The position numbers and the translations under genes are program-made. This document shows positions 41,598 through 52,594 of a stretch of DNA of 64,000 bases, piece after piece. Source of the DNA: Flavobacteriales bacterium (lineage in GTDB: Bacteria > Bacteroidota > Bacteroidia > Flavobacteriales > Flavobacteriaceae); contig SGZH01000001.1 in assembly GCA_004214175.1 (NCBI GenBank), forward strand, positions 1-64,000, read 5' to 3'. The stretch's first letter is position 1. The number at the start of each line of letters is the position of its first letter. The notes beneath the pieces are model-generated. The model worked only from the letters and a program-made list of their open reading frames with translations, did no database searches and had not been told where the DNA came from.

Positions 41598-42878
41598 TTA
41601 TATTTTTATGGCTGGTAATATTTTACCAATACATTCACCAAATCCGATGCGTAAACCATTTTTTTCTGAATGCGCTCTCATAATAACAGTATCGTTATCT
41701 TGAATAAATTTCCGTTCTTTATTATTTTTTAATAGAACAGGATTTTGACCCCTCCAACTTAATTCTAACATGGATCCATAACTATCTTTTGTTGGCCCAG
41801 AAATCGTACCACTTCCCATCATATCTCCAGATCGTAAATTACAACCATTAACTGTATGATGTGTTAACTGTTGTGCCATTGACCAATACATATACTTAAA
41901 ATTAGAATTAGCAACTATAGTTTCCGAATCATTCTCAGGTTGGATGGCTACCTGTAATTTAATATCAAAATTTTTATTATCACCATGAGCTAAATAGGGC
42001 AGAGGAGTTGGATCTTGAATTGGACCGTTAGTTCTAAAAGGTTCTAGTGCATCTAAAGTAACTATCCAAGGAGAAATTGTAGATGCAAAGTTTTTTCCTA
42101 AAAAAGGACCTAAGGGGACGTATTCCCAAGCTTGAATATCTCTTGCACTCCAATCATTAAATAATACCAATCCAAAAATGTAATCTTCAGCTTCCTGTAT
42201 AGGAATTCTGTGTCCTAAATGATTTGAATCCATCGTAATAAATGCCATTTCTAATTCAAAATCAACTAATTTAGAGGGGCCGAACCCAGGGATGCCATCT
42301 TCTCCAGGTTTAGTCTGTCCATAAGGTCTATGGATGGGAGTTCCTGAAGGGATAATTGATGAACTGCGTCCATGATAACCAATTGGGATTCTCAGCCAAT
42401 TTGGTAATAAAGCATTTTCAGGATCTCGAAAAAGGGACCCTACATTTGTTGCATGTTCTTTACTAGCATAAAAATCTGTATAATCACCTATATCTACTGG
42501 TAATTGCATTTCAATTTCATCTATAGAAAATAAAACTACTTTTTTATGTTCTTCATTATTTCTAAGTTTATCATTGCTGTCTAAAAAGATATCGGATATA
42601 CGGTTACGAACTAATCTCCAAGTTTTTCTCCCGTCTGCAATAAAATCGTTTAAACTGTCTTGCATAAAAATATCATCCGTTAAATCTATTCCATCAAAAT
42701 AACCAAGCTGATGAAGAGCTCCAAGATCAATTGCATAATCACCAATACGAGAACCGATTGTGATGATATCATCTCTAGTAAGAAAAACTCCAAAAGGAAT
42801 GTTTTGAATTGGAAAGTCTGAATTTACTGAAGTTTCAATCCAAGATTTTCTAGAAGGATCGTTAGCAGAAAGTGACAT
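41598..42878 (-). CDS. Fumarylacetoacetase
   Basis: NDPSRKSWIETSVNSDFPIQNIPFGVF; IPIGYHGRSSSIIPSGTPI; GDMMGSGTISGP. Confidence 0.96.
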   Translation of the reverse strand: MSLSANDPSRKSWIETSVNSDFPIQNIPFGVFLTRDDIITIGSRIGDYAIDLGALHQLGYFDGIDLTDDIFMQDSLNDFIADGRKTWRLVRNRISDIFLDSNDKLRNNEEHKKVVLFSIDEIEMQLPVDIGDYTDFYASKEHATNVGSLFRDPENALLPNWLRIPIGYHGRSSSIIPSGTPIHRPYGQTKPGEDGIPGFGPSKLVDFELEMAFITMDSNHLGHRIPIQEAEDYIFGLVLFNDWSARDIQAWEYVPLGPFLGKNFASTISPWIVTLDALEPFRTNGPIQDPTPLPYLAHGDNKNFDIKLQVAIQPENDSETIVANSNFKYMYWSMAQQLTHHTVNGCNLRSGDMMGSGTISGPTKDSYGSMLELSWRGQNPVLLKNNKERKFIQDNDTVIMRAHSEKNGLRIGFGECIGKILPAIKI

Positions 42879-42987
42879 ATATAATATTATTTTTTTGTTA
42901 GTAAAATCTTTATCAAAGATATAATTTTAGTTAAATTATAAGGTATGCTTTTTGTATTTTTGATTTTAATTTTTTAGAAAAATATTT

Positions 42988-44262
42988 ATGATAAAAGATA
43001 AGCAAATTTTTGATTTGATTCGAGAAGAAGAACTAAGACAATTACAGGGTTTAGAGTTAATAGCATCTGAGAATTTTGTAAGTAATCAAGTACTTGAAGC
43101 AACAGGGTCTGTTCTTACTAATAAATATGCGGAAGGGTATCCTGGAAAAAGATATTATGGTGGATGTGAGATAGTTGATGAAGTTGAACAACTAGCAATT
43201 GATCGAGCTAGAACTCTCTTTGGCGCAGATTATGTTAATGTTCAACCCCATAGTGGTTCACAAGCCAATACTGCTGTTTTTTTCGCTTGTTTAAAACCGG
43301 GTGATACCTTTTTAGGTTTCGATCTTTCTCATGGCGGACATCTTACTCACGGATCGCCTGTTAACTTTTCTGGAAAATTATACAATCCTGTTTTTTATGG
43401 AGTGGATAAAATAACAGGTTTAATTAACATGGATGTAGTAGAGGAAATTGCAATACGTGAAAAACCTAAGATGATTATAGCTGGAGCCTCTGCCTATTCA
43501 AGAGAATTTGATTATAAACGATTTAGAGAGATCGCAGATAAAGTAGGTGCAATTTTACTAGCAGATATTTCACACCCTGCAGGACTGATTGCTAAAGGCA
43601 TTATTAGTGACCCAATACCTTATTGTCATATTGTTACCACTACTACTCATAAAACTTTAAGAGGACCACGAGGTGGGATGATAATGATGGGGAAAGATTT
43701 TGAAAATCCTTTTGGAATTAAGTTAAAAAATGGAAATTTAAAAAAAATGTCTTCATTATTAAATAGTGGAATCTTTCCTGGAAATCAAGGAGGGCCACTA
43801 GAGCATGTTATTGCAGCTAAAGCAATAGCCTTTGGTGAAGCATTAACTGATGATTTTTTGCATTATTCTGTACAAGTAAAGAAGAATGCAAAAGTAATGG
43901 CAAAAGCTTTTATGGATAAAGATTATCAAATTATTTCTGGAGGTACTGATAACCATATGTTATTAATAGATTTAAGAAATAAAGATATTACAGGAAAAGA
44001 AGCAGAAGAAGCCCTTGTAAAAGCAGATATAACGGTCAACAAAAATATGGTCCCTTTTGATGATAAATCTCCATTTGTTACCAGTGGTATCCGAATAGGA
44101 ACACCTGCGATCACTACTAGAGGTTTAGTTGAAGCTGATATGCAATTAGTCGTTGATTTAGTTGACGAGGTAATTATGAATTTTAATGATTTAGAAAAAC
44201 TTGATGCAATTGCGTTAAAAGTTAACAAATTAATGGCTGGAAGAGAATTATTCAGCATCTAA
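42988..44262 (+). CDS. glyA: Serine hydroxymethyltransferase
   Basis: [56 protein letters not shown]. Confidence 0.98.
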   Translation: MIKDKQIFDLIREEELRQLQGLELIASENFVSNQVLEATGSVLTNKYAEGYPGKRYYGGCEIVDEVEQLAIDRARTLFGADYVNVQPHSGSQANTAVFFACLKPGDTFLGFDLSHGGHLTHGSPVNFSGKLYNPVFYGVDKITGLINMDVVEEIAIREKPKMIIAGASAYSREFDYKRFREIADKVGAILLADISHPAGLIAKGIISDPIPYCHIVTTTTHKTLRGPRGGMIMMGKDFENPFGIKLKNGNLKKMSSLLNSGIFPGNQGGPLEHVIAAKAIAFGEALTDDFLHYSVQVKKNAKVMAKAFMDKDYQIISGGTDNHMLLIDLRNKDITGKEAEEALVKADITVNKNMVPFDDKSPFVTSGIRIGTPAITTRGLVEADMQLVVDLVDEVIMNFNDLEKLDAIALKVNKLMAGRELFSI

Positions 44263-44276
44263 ATATTGTAAACTAT

Positions 44277-46001
44277 ATGAGATTTTTTTTTCTTTTAACT
44301 TTTTATCTATTTTTTTGTTCAAATTTTTTTGCTCAAATACAATTTAATGAGGAAGCGCTTTTACTTGGATGCTCAAACTCCTCTTACGGACTAGGAACTT
44401 ATGGTGGTGGAATTTCTTTTTTCGATTTTGATAAAGATGGTTGGGATGACATAACTGTTTCATCGGAAACAGGAGACCCAGTCAGATTTTATAAAAATAA
44501 TACAGGTGTTTTTTCACAAATAGATTTTATTTCTTTTGATCCGCTATTTGAAACAAAAACAGTGCAATGGATAGATTTTGATAATGATGGTGATTATGAT
44601 TTGTTTGTTACTAGTTTTTCTGATTCCAATATATTATATCAAAATATTGGAAATATGGTTTTTGAAGATGTCACTATATCATCAGGATTAATTCTTAATG
44701 ACAATTCTAATTATGGAAGTTCATGGGGAGATTATGATAAGGATGGGTTTTTAGATGTTTTTATATGTTCTAGGAGTGATTTTCAAGAAGATGATACTCA
44801 AAATTATTTATATCACAATAACGGTGATGGAACATTCTCTATTGTAAATGATCAAGCTGGAATTGATAACAATCACAATCTCTCATTTTGCTCATCCTTT
44901 TTTGACTATAACAACGATGGTTGGCAAGACTTATATATCGCAAACGATAAAATCGACACACAAAATTTATTATACAAAAACAATGGAAATGGAACCTTCA
45001 CTGAGGTAGGTGAAGAAACCGGTACTAATATTTCAATGGATGGTATGTCTACTACAATCGGAGATTATAACGAAGATGGTTGGTTAGATATTTATGTAAC
45101 AAACACAATAGCTGGTAATGTTTTTTTAAAAAATAATGGTGATGGTACTTTTACCGATGTTGCAAGTACCAATGGTACTTTATTCGAATCTGCGGCTTGG
45201 GGAGCTGTTTTTTTAGATGCTGAAAACGATACTGATTTGGATTTATATGTAAGTGGGGAATTAGATGGTAGTACCAGTTTTTTACCCTCTGCATTTTATG
45301 AGAATAATGGAAATGGTAATTTTTCAATTCCAATGTCTGCAGGTTTTGAAAATGATACTGCTAGAAGCTTTTCAAATGCAATTGGAGATATTAATAATGA
45401 TGGTTATCCCGATATAACAGTTTTAAACTACGAACCTGATGACATATTTGTATGGAATAATATAAGCGATCATAATAACAATTGGTTGAAAGTTAAATTA
45501 GAAGGAGTTATAAGTAATCGGCAAGGAATCGGTTCTTGGATCGAAATTTCTATAGATGGAAACAAACAATACCGTTATACATTATGTGGGGAAGGTTTTT
45601 TAGGCCAAAATTCTGCTTATGAATTTTTTGGACTAGGATTGGCAAGTTCCGTCGATTATATAAAAGTAACTTGGCTTAGTGGTCAAGTTGATGTTATTGA
45701 AAATCCCTCTATAAATAGCCACATAACAATTATAGAAGGGGGTGAATTAGGAATGAATGAAAATCATGAGAATAATTTATTAGTTTACCCGAACCCAGGT
45801 AAAAAGTTTCATATTAAAATAAATAATTTTAACGAAAAAATGATTTTGTACGTATCTGATGTTACAGGAAAGATTTTGTATAGTAGGTTTCAACCATCTA
45901 AAGATATAAGTATTGATTTGAGTGAATTTAGTAGCGGTGTATATTTTTTAAATATTTTTAATGAGTCACAAAAATTTACCAAAAAGTTAATTATCAACTA
46001 A
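44277..46001 (+). CDS. Secreted FG-GAP/VCBS + ASPIC/UnbV (CRTAC1-like) protein with T9SS type A sorting domain
   Basis: Repeated DFDNDGDYDLFVT/DYNEDGWLDIYV; VKLEGVISNRQGIGSWIEI (UnbV-like); C-terminal YPNPGKKFHIKI...SSGVYFLNIFNESQKFTKKLIIN. Confidence 0.93.
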   Translation: MRFFFLLTFYLFFCSNFFAQIQFNEEALLLGCSNSSYGLGTYGGGISFFDFDKDGWDDITVSSETGDPVRFYKNNTGVFSQIDFISFDPLFETKTVQWIDFDNDGDYDLFVTSFSDSNILYQNIGNMVFEDVTISSGLILNDNSNYGSSWGDYDKDGFLDVFICSRSDFQEDDTQNYLYHNNGDGTFSIVNDQAGIDNNHNLSFCSSFFDYNNDGWQDLYIANDKIDTQNLLYKNNGNGTFTEVGEETGTNISMDGMSTTIGDYNEDGWLDIYVTNTIAGNVFLKNNGDGTFTDVASTNGTLFESAAWGAVFLDAENDTDLDLYVSGELDGSTSFLPSAFYENNGNGNFSIPMSAGFENDTARSFSNAIGDINNDGYPDITVLNYEPDDIFVWNNISDHNNNWLKVKLEGVISNRQGIGSWIEISIDGNKQYRYTLCGEGFLGQNSAYEFFGLGLASSVDYIKVTWLSGQVDVIENPSINSHITIIEGGELGMNENHENNLLVYPNPGKKFHIKINNFNEKMILYVSDVTGKILYSRFQPSKDISIDLSEFSSGVYFLNIFNESQKFTKKLIIN

Positions 46002-46029
46002 TAAAACCTTTTAATTAAATAAAAAAAAC

Positions 46030-46037
46030 TACATTTG
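46030..46037 (+). promoter_or_regulatory. -7 element TACATTTG upstream of the cold shock gene
   Basis: TAnnTTTG match 29 nt upstream of ATG at 46066. Confidence 0.5.
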
Positions 46038-46065
46038 TAGCTTAATTAAATAAATTTTTAAAATA

Positions 46066-46260
46066 ATGCAAACAGGTACAGTTAAATTCTTCAATGCTTC
46101 CAAAGGATATGGTTTTATTACTGAAGATGACACAAACACAGAACATTTTGTTCACATCTCTGGATTAATCGATGAAGATATTCGTGAAGATGACAAAGTT
46201 GAATTTGAATTAAAAGAAGGTAAAAAAGGAATGAACGCAGTAAATGTGAAAGTTCTTTAA
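46066..46260 (+). CDS. CspA-family cold shock protein
   Basis: GTVKFFNASKGYGFITEDDTNTEHFVHISGL. Confidence 0.98.
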   Translation: MQTGTVKFFNASKGYGFITEDDTNTEHFVHISGLIDEDIREDDKVEFELKEGKKGMNAVNVKVL

Positions 46261-46280
46261 TATAAATATCATTTTTTAAT

Positions 46281-46313
46281 AAAAAGCCTTTTTAAATTGA
46301 AAAGGCTTTTTTT
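46281..46313. terminator. Bidirectional Rho-independent terminator between convergent genes
   Basis: AAAAAGCCTTTT...AAAAGGCTTTTTTT; overlaps the 3' end of the minus-strand gene. Confidence 0.85.
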
Positions 46314-47865
46314 ATGTTCCTTCATCAGGATAAATAATACTTTCATAGGCTCCAGCATCGGGAGCTGAAACATTTCTGCTTGAACCATTTCCATCAAATG
46401 GAACAGTTAAAGCATCTGCTGGATCTGCAATTCCATCTGCACCAGAGACATCGGTTTCTATATTAAAATCATTTAGCGTAGTATTCAAAAACGAGGGATT
46501 CTGATTTCTAACAATACTGAGGTATAAACTTTCATTTAGAAAATCATAATTTAAATCATCTTCAAAATTTCCGTTAGGATCATCAAATCGGATTAAACTA
46601 TTTTTAAAATTAAAGTTAAAAGCAGCTTCTTGACTTTGAGTGAATATTAATTCTCTGGCTTCATTGCCATATATAATACAATTTATAAAATTTGCTTCGA
46701 TTAAGTCTGATGTAATAAATTCATTTTCACCAATCTGTAAAACGTTATCTATTGAAACAGCAGGAAATACTCTAAAGTTATTAGTCCAGTAATTTACAAA
46801 TGTTGAATGTATAAAATTATATTTACCCCCTAAACTACATGATAAAGATGTTTGTCCACTGTTATTTATGATAAGATTTTCACCATAGATGTCCCCTGTA
46901 CGAGCTAATAAGCCAAAATTCGAAGTGTTGTATATTTCAACATTTTTTAATGTTAAGGTGCGATCTCCATCATTACTATCCATCAATATTCCTACTATTG
47001 AGTTTTTAATGGTTGTATAACTAAACTCATGATTAGTACTACCAGCAGTTAGCCAAATGGTTCCCCATTGTCCTGGTACATCAGCAAATGATGGTTCCAA
47101 TCGATCACCTTCAAAGATAATTTGATTTTCCATCAACTCTGAGTCGCTACTGGGTAATCCATTTGATTTTATAGAAGCTGTATTTGCAACTAAAATTCCA
47201 CTATCTCTATGAAAATGAATTCTAGCTCCAGCTTCAACTATTAACGATTTGTTGGGAGCTACTGCTGCATAACCATAAATAACATATGGTTTTTCATTCG
47301 TAAAATTCAGTTGATCATCGTCTAAATAAAAACCTTCTATTAAAATTGGTTCTTCTTCGGTACCAAGGTTTAAAGTCTCTACAGTTCCATCTGAATTTTG
47401 TTCAGGGAAAAGAAAAACAGCATCTTTTACTAAAGTAATTAAGTTAACATTTTGAGTGTTGTTCCCTGAATCAAATACAATTTTATCTTCGTATAAATAT
47501 GAATTTTCTGGATTTGGAAAATTATCGATATCAATGGTGGTTTCAATAAAAACAAAAATACTGTCATTAGCTAAAATATTGATGTCCTGAAATATTTTTC
47601 CCGGAATGCCATCAACATTTAAACGATAGCTTGATGATTCTCCGTCTGATAATTGAATGTTAGGGATGTTTATATCTTGACTACTGCGATTATAAACTTT
47701 TAGTGTTCGAGTACTGGATCCAATATTTGTGAAAATTGTATCTAAAAAAATGGTGTCTTGAGAAAACTCTAAATTTCCTGAACTAGGAATAGATTCAAAA
47801 TCATTTCGACAAGAACTCCACAAAAAAATAGTAAAAATTAGGACTAAGCCATAAATATATCTCAA
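46312..47865 (-). CDS. Lipoprotein with beta-helix-like repeats, function unknown
   Basis: MRYIYGLVLIFTIFLWSSCRND lipobox; right-handed parallel beta-helix-like central region. Confidence 0.75.
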   Translation of the reverse strand: MRYIYGLVLIFTIFLWSSCRNDFESIPSSGNLEFSQDTIFLDTIFTNIGSSTRTLKVYNRSSQDINIPNIQLSDGESSSYRLNVDGIPGKIFQDINILANDSIFVFIETTIDIDNFPNPENSYLYEDKIVFDSGNNTQNVNLITLVKDAVFLFPEQNSDGTVETLNLGTEEEPILIEGFYLDDDQLNFTNEKPYVIYGYAAVAPNKSLIVEAGARIHFHRDSGILVANTASIKSNGLPSSDSELMENQIIFEGDRLEPSFADVPGQWGTIWLTAGSTNHEFSYTTIKNSIVGILMDSNDGDRTLTLKNVEIYNTSNFGLLARTGDIYGENLIINNSGQTSLSCSLGGKYNFIHSTFVNYWTNNFRVFPAVSIDNVLQIGENEFITSDLIEANFINCIIYGNEARELIFTQSQEAAFNFNFKNSLIRFDDPNGNFEDDLNYDFLNESLYLSIVRNQNPSFLNTTLNDFNIETDVSGADGIADPADALTVPFDGNGSSRNVSAPDAGAYESIIYPDEGT

Positions 47866-47943
47866 AGCAATTAGTTTTTTTAATTCATGTAAAAGTATAA
47901 CTTTTTACTTTATTATTTCTTCCTATTTTTTTAAATCAATAAT

Positions 47944-48780
47944 TTATAAATCTCTTTTTTTAAGAATAACATACGAACCATATAAAAACAAGTAGGTCCA
48001 TATTAAAACAATTACTACTGTTATGAATTGAACGCTATAATCTTTGTCGAATGCTTCCCCTAATTGATTTGCAGCAGACTGTACAGCACCTAGCCTAGAA
48101 AAAGGTTCTTTGATTAAATTTGACATGGATGTTAACGGAAATAATTGCATGATGCTATCTACTGAATCAGAATCCCTGAACATTTCCCATTTTAAAAAAC
48201 CGTAAATTATACCTTCTACAATACTCCAAATTAACAAAAAACCTAAAGCAAATGCAGACCTTTTTACTAGTATTCCAATAAACAAACAAAATGAAAAAAA
48301 ACCAATTAGATTAATAAAATAAGCTAAAAGATACTCTGTGTCGCTAAAAATAATTCCAATTTCATTATAGTCAGAGAATATAAATCCTAATATTAAAGAC
48401 ACGATAAAAACAAATAAAGTTGAAACAAAAGAAAATAATACCACAGTTAAGAATTTAGAAAGAATAAATTCTTTTTTGCTTAAGCCGTCAATTAAATTTT
48501 GTTTAAGTGTCCTATTGCTGTATTCATTAGCCATCATAGAAACTATAACAATTGCAAGAAATAATTTTAAAATAGCAGCTATCCAAGTGTTAAAATGCCA
48601 TATGAATGGAAAATTAAATATTCCTTGATCAGCAATTCTAAAATGAAAATCACCAAACTTAAACTCAATCGAAGCTATTAAAGCTATAAAGGTTATTAAG
48701 ATAAAATATACAATTGAAATAACTTTTGCTGATTTATTATATTTTAATTTGTGAAGTTCTATTGATAATAAACGTAACAT
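47944..48780 (-). CDS. ABC transporter permease
   Basis: Six or so TM segments; MLRLLSIELHKLKYNKSAKVI; adjacent to an ATPase gene. Confidence 0.88.
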   Translation of the reverse strand: MLRLLSIELHKLKYNKSAKVISIVYFILITFIALIASIEFKFGDFHFRIADQGIFNFPFIWHFNTWIAAILKLFLAIVIVSMMANEYSNRTLKQNLIDGLSKKEFILSKFLTVVLFSFVSTLFVFIVSLILGFIFSDYNEIGIIFSDTEYLLAYFINLIGFFSFCLFIGILVKRSAFALGFLLIWSIVEGIIYGFLKWEMFRDSDSVDSIMQLFPLTSMSNLIKEPFSRLGAVQSAANQLGEAFDKDYSVQFITVVIVLIWTYLFLYGSYVILKKRDL

Positions 48781-48801
48781 ATTAGCCGATTTAGTTTTTA
48801 A

Positions 48802-49698
48802 TTAGTTGGATTTGGTAAGTTCTAAAAATTGCTCTTCTAAACTTTCTTTTCTATGCACTAAATAAGAAAGGTTAATCCCTTGTTCAAAAAGTATTCTATT
48901 TAATTTGGAACCACTTAAAGGTTCTTTTAAATAAGCTATTAATTGAGTTCCCTCAATCATAATATCACCTACACTTGGATGCTCATCTAGTACTTTTTTT
49001 AATAAATCCAAATCCTCTGACTGTAAAGTAAAAAAACCATGACTTGCAATCATATTTTCTACACTTCCGGAATATAAACTTTTACCTTTTCTCAATATTA
49101 CCACATGAGTACAAACTTTTTCAACTTCATCTAATAGATGAGAAGCTAATAATATGGTTGTACCATTAGCTGCTATTTTTTTTATAATCTCTCTTATTTG
49201 ATGAATCCCTTTAGGATCCAAACCATTTGTAGGTTCATCTAATATTAAAATTTCAGGTTCGTTTAGTAGGGCCGAAGCAATCGCAAGGCGTTGTTTCATT
49301 CCTAAAGAAAAAGTACTAAATTTATGATTGCTACGATCTAATAAATCAACGATTTCAAGTTTTTCGTTTATTTTATAATTAGTAACATTTTTAATTTTGC
49401 AGACTAAATCTAAATTTTGTTTTGCAGTCATATAGGGATAAAAGTTAGGCCGCTCTATTATAGCTCCAACTTTTTTTAAAGCACTATGCGTAGTTTCTGT
49501 TCCATCAAACCAATGATAGCTTCCATCTGTTTTGTTAACTATATTAAGTAACATACCCAAAGTGGTTGACTTTCCACTTCCATTGGGGCCCAATATACCG
49601 TAAACAAATCCTTTATTTATTTTTAAGCTAAGGTTATCAACAGCAGTAAGCGAACCAAATTTTTTGGTAAGATTGGTTAAGGTAAGGATTGTTTGCAC
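48802..49698 (-). CDS. ABC transporter ATP-binding protein
   Basis: GILGPNGSGKSTTLGML Walker A; FSLGMKQRLAIASALLNEPEILILDEPTNGLDP. Confidence 0.96.
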   Translation of the reverse strand: MQTILTLTNLTKKFGSLTAVDNLSLKINKGFVYGILGPNGSGKSTTLGMLLNIVNKTDGSYHWFDGTETTHSALKKVGAIIERPNFYPYMTAKQNLDLVCKIKNVTNYKINEKLEIVDLLDRSNHKFSTFSLGMKQRLAIASALLNEPEILILDEPTNGLDPKGIHQIREIIKKIAANGTTILLASHLLDEVEKVCTHVVILRKGKSLYSGSVENMIASHGFFTLQSEDLDLLKKVLDEHPSVGDIMIEGTQLIAYLKEPLSGSKLNRILFEQGINLSYLVHRKESLEEQFLELTKSN

Positions 49699-49793
49699 AG
49701 ATTTTGTTTTGAATTAATTAAGAATAAGACGAATAATCTAAAAATTTGTTACATTTTTTAAATTATACAAGTAACTAATCCCTCAATATAAGT

Positions 49794-50534
49794 TTAAAAG
49801 GAAATTTTTTTCTTTCTAAGCTCAAAGTTTTGACCTAAATAAACTTTTCTTACCATTTCATCATTCGCTAGGTCTTCAGGTATTCCATGTTTTAAAATAC
49901 TCCCTTCAAACATTAAATAAGTTCGATCCGTAATAGCTAAAGTTTCCTGAACGTTGTGGTCTGTAATTAAAATTCCAATATTCTTTGTTATTAATTTAGC
50001 GACAATTTTTTGAATATCCTCAACCGCAACTGGATCAACTCCTGCAAAGGGTTCATCTAATAATATAAAATGAGGATCAGTAGCTAAAGCGCGAGCAATT
50101 TCTGTTCTCCTACGTTCCCCTCCACTTAATAAATCACCTCTATTTTTTCGAATATGTCCGAGACCAAATTCTTCGATCAAGGATTCCATTTTTTTGATCT
50201 GTTCTTTTTTTGAATAATTAGTTAATTGTAAAACACTTAAAATATTATCCTCAACACTTAATTTTCGGAAAACTGAGGCTTCTTGAGACAAATACCCAAT
50301 TCCGTTTTGAGCACGTTTATACATAGGATATTTTGTAATTTCTTTTTGATCTAAAAAGATTTTCCCCCTATTTGGTTTTATGAGTCCCACAATCATGTAA
50401 AAGGAAGTTGTTTTTCCAGCACCATTTGGACCTAATAAACCAACAATTTCTCCTTGATTTACTTCAACAGAAATGCCTTTGACAACTTCTCGCCCTTTGT
50501 ATGATTTAATTAAATTTTCAGCTCTTAATTTCAT
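49794..50534 (-). CDS. lptB: LPS export ABC transporter ATP-binding protein LptB (likely start MKLRAENL at 50534)
   Basis: [61 protein letters not shown]. Confidence 0.95.
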   Translation of the reverse strand: MKLRAENLIKSYKGREVVKGISVEVNQGEIVGLLGPNGAGKTTSFYMIVGLIKPNRGKIFLDQKEITKYPMYKRAQNGIGYLSQEASVFRKLSVEDNILSVLQLTNYSKKEQIKKMESLIEEFGLGHIRKNRGDLLSGGERRRTEIARALATDPHFILLDEPFAGVDPVAVEDIQKIVAKLITKNIGILITDHNVQETLAITDRTYLMFEGSILKHGIPEDLANDEMVRKVYLGQNFELRKKKISF

Positions 50535-50604
50535 ATTTTTTTTAAAAATCAAACAACACACTAATTTTGTTTTAATAAATTCGAAATTATTTAAAATGAT
50601 GTTT

Positions 50605-50757
50605 TTATTTAACCTTTTTATCTAAAACGGTTCCAATACCAGCACCAATACATAAACCTAATGAAATCCATAAGCCAATATTATTAGTAACACTTCCAGT
50701 AATAATACCTACTAGTAAACCAATTCCTGCTCCTATTGATATTTTTGATTTTTCCAT
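50605..50757 (-). CDS. Small glycine-rich membrane protein, 50 aa
   Basis: Complete ATG-to-TAA minus [53 protein letters not shown]; two hydrophobic segments; absent from ORF track because of length. Confidence 0.7.
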   Translation of the reverse strand: MEKSKISIGAGIGLLVGIITGSVTNNIGLWISLGLCIGAGIGTVLDKKVK

Positions 50758-50789
50758 AACTCAAATATAGTTAATATCATTAAACCTTA

Positions 50790-51629
50790 TTATTTATTTT
50801 TTGCTTGCTTTTTAAATAATCTTTTTTGTTTTCTAATAACTGCTTTTGAAATATAAATACTGATTTCATACAAAACTATAATTGGAACCGAAACAATAAC
50901 TTGACTAGCAATATCTGGTGGAGTTATAATTGCAGAAAGAATGAGTACAATCACTAAGGATAATTTTCTGTATTTTTTTAGTATTTCTGGAGAAACTATA
51001 CCGACTTTGGTTAAAATATAAATAAGAATTGGTAATTCAAAAATTAAACCGCTCGCTATGACTGACGCTCGAACCAATGAGATATAGCTACTTAAATCAA
51101 AGTCATTGTAAACTTCACCACTAACTTGATAAGTTCCTAAAAAATTTATTGACAGCGGAGTTACTACATAATATCCGAATAAAACACCTATAAAAAATAA
51201 TAAAGATGCTTTCAAAATAAACCCTTTTGCTGAACTACGTTCATTGGTCTTTAAGCCTGGACTTATAAATTTCCACATTTCGTTTAATATATATGGAAAC
51301 GCGATGATAAAACCTGCAGTTATAGAGGTCCAAACATGAGCTGAAAATTGTCCCCCCATTGTTCTGCTCTGAATTCTAAAAGGTAATTCAGTAAAACAAA
51401 AACTATCTTTAAAGCCAATAAATTGGGCAATTTCACAAAGTATTTTATATGTTGGAAAGTCAGAATGTTTTGGACCAAATATCAAGACATTAAATATAAA
51501 GTCCTTAGCAAGAAAAGCTATAGATGCAAGTATGATAACTGATAAAAAAGATCGAATTAAATGCCATCTTAAATCTTCAAGGTGGTCTAAAAAAGACATT
51601 TCTTTATCTGTACTTTTAAATCTAGTCAT
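50790..51629 (-). CDS. tatC: Sec-independent protein translocase TatC
   Basis: MSFLDHLEDLRWHLIRSF; AFPYILNEMWKFISPGLKTNERS; FELPILIYILTKVGIVSPE. Confidence 0.97.
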   Translation of the reverse strand: MTRFKSTDKEMSFLDHLEDLRWHLIRSFLSVIILASIAFLAKDFIFNVLIFGPKHSDFPTYKILCEIAQFIGFKDSFCFTELPFRIQSRTMGGQFSAHVWTSITAGFIIAFPYILNEMWKFISPGLKTNERSSAKGFILKASLLFFIGVLFGYYVVTPLSINFLGTYQVSGEVYNDFDLSSYISLVRASVIASGLIFELPILIYILTKVGIVSPEILKKYRKLSLVIVLILSAIITPPDIASQVIVSVPIIVLYEISIYISKAVIRKQKRLFKKQAKNK

Positions 51630-52594
51630 TATAAAATACCTTCATTTGTCAAGTTGTGAATGTGAACAATACCACAGTAGGTTCCATTATCAACAGCAAT
51701 AATTTGGGTGATTCCATTTTTATCCATGATTTCTATAGCTTCCACAGCCATAGCATGGTTAGAAATTGTTTTTGGATGTTTAGACATGATATCTTTTGCT
51801 GTTAATCCATGAAAGCTATCTGCTTTTACAAGCATTCTTCTTAAATCACCATCAGTAATGATTCCCACTACTTTGTTTTTATCGATAACAGCAGTTACAC
51901 CGAGCATATTTTCAGAAATTTCTAGAATAACTTTTTTAATGTCTGTATCAAGTTGAACAACAGGTTTTTTATTAATTTTTGTTAAATCGCTTACCCTTAA
52001 ATATAATTTCTTACCTAAGGATCCACCTGGGTGAAATTTTGCAAAATCTTTACTAGAAAATCCCTTTAAGTCTAATAAACAAACTGCTAAAGCATCACCA
52101 ATAACTAATTGAGCTGTGGTACTTGTAGTAGGAGCTAAGTTATTAGGACAAGCCTCTTTTTCAACAAATGCATTAAGGATAAAGTCTGATTGCTTCCCTA
52201 AAAACGAATCTTTATTTGATGTAATTGCGACTAGCTTATTTCCTCGTACTTTAATTAAAGGAACTAAAACTTTTATCTCTGGAGTATTTCCACTTTTGGA
52301 GATGCATATAACTACATCTTGCTCTAAAATAGTGCCTAAGTCGCCATGAATTGCATCTGCTGCATGCATATATATCGCTGGTGTTCCAGTTGAATTAAGA
52401 GTAGCTACAATTTTATTAGCAATAATAGCACTTTTCCCTATACCAGTTATAATTACTCTTCCATTAGAATTATAAATGTATTCTACCGCATCAGTAAAAG
52501 ACTGATCGATTAAGCTAGCTAGATTTTTTATGGCTTCACTTTCTGTTTCAATAGTTTTTTTAGCTACTGAAATTATTTGTTCTCGCTTTTTCAA
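51629..52594 (-). CDS. kdsD: KpsF/GutQ-type arabinose-5-phosphate isomerase with CBS domains
   Basis: GRVIITGIGKSAIIANKIVATLNSTGTPAIYMHAADAIHGDLG; two CBS domains. Confidence 0.95.
   Translation of the reverse strand: MKKREQIISVAKKTIETESEAIKNLASLIDQSFTDAVEYIYNSNGRVIITGIGKSAIIANKIVATLNSTGTPAIYMHAADAIHGDLGTILEQDVVICISKSGNTPEIKVLVPLIKVRGNKLVAITSNKDSFLGKQSDFILNAFVEKEACPNNLAPTTSTTAQLVIGDALAVCLLDLKGFSSKDFAKFHPGGSLGKKLYLRVSDLTKINKKPVVQLDTDIKKVILEISENMLGVTAVIDKNKVVGIITDGDLRRMLVKADSFHGLTAKDIMSKHPKTISNHAMAVEAIEIMDKNGITQIIAVDNGTYCGIVHIHNLTNEGIL

Noticed and set aside
43926-44258. 110-aa ORF antisense to glyA
   Set aside because: Shadow ORF opposite a highly conserved gene; same reasoning applies to the other short antisense ORFs in the track (e.g. 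2351-2575, 24398-24673, 53613-53858, 59862-60194).
44400-45440. Repeated DNA such as AATAATGGTGATGGTACTTTT within the FG-GAP gene
   Set aside because: Explained by protein repeats (YxNNGDGTF / DxDxDGxxD) of the VCBS/FG-GAP domain, not a mobile or CRISPR repeat.
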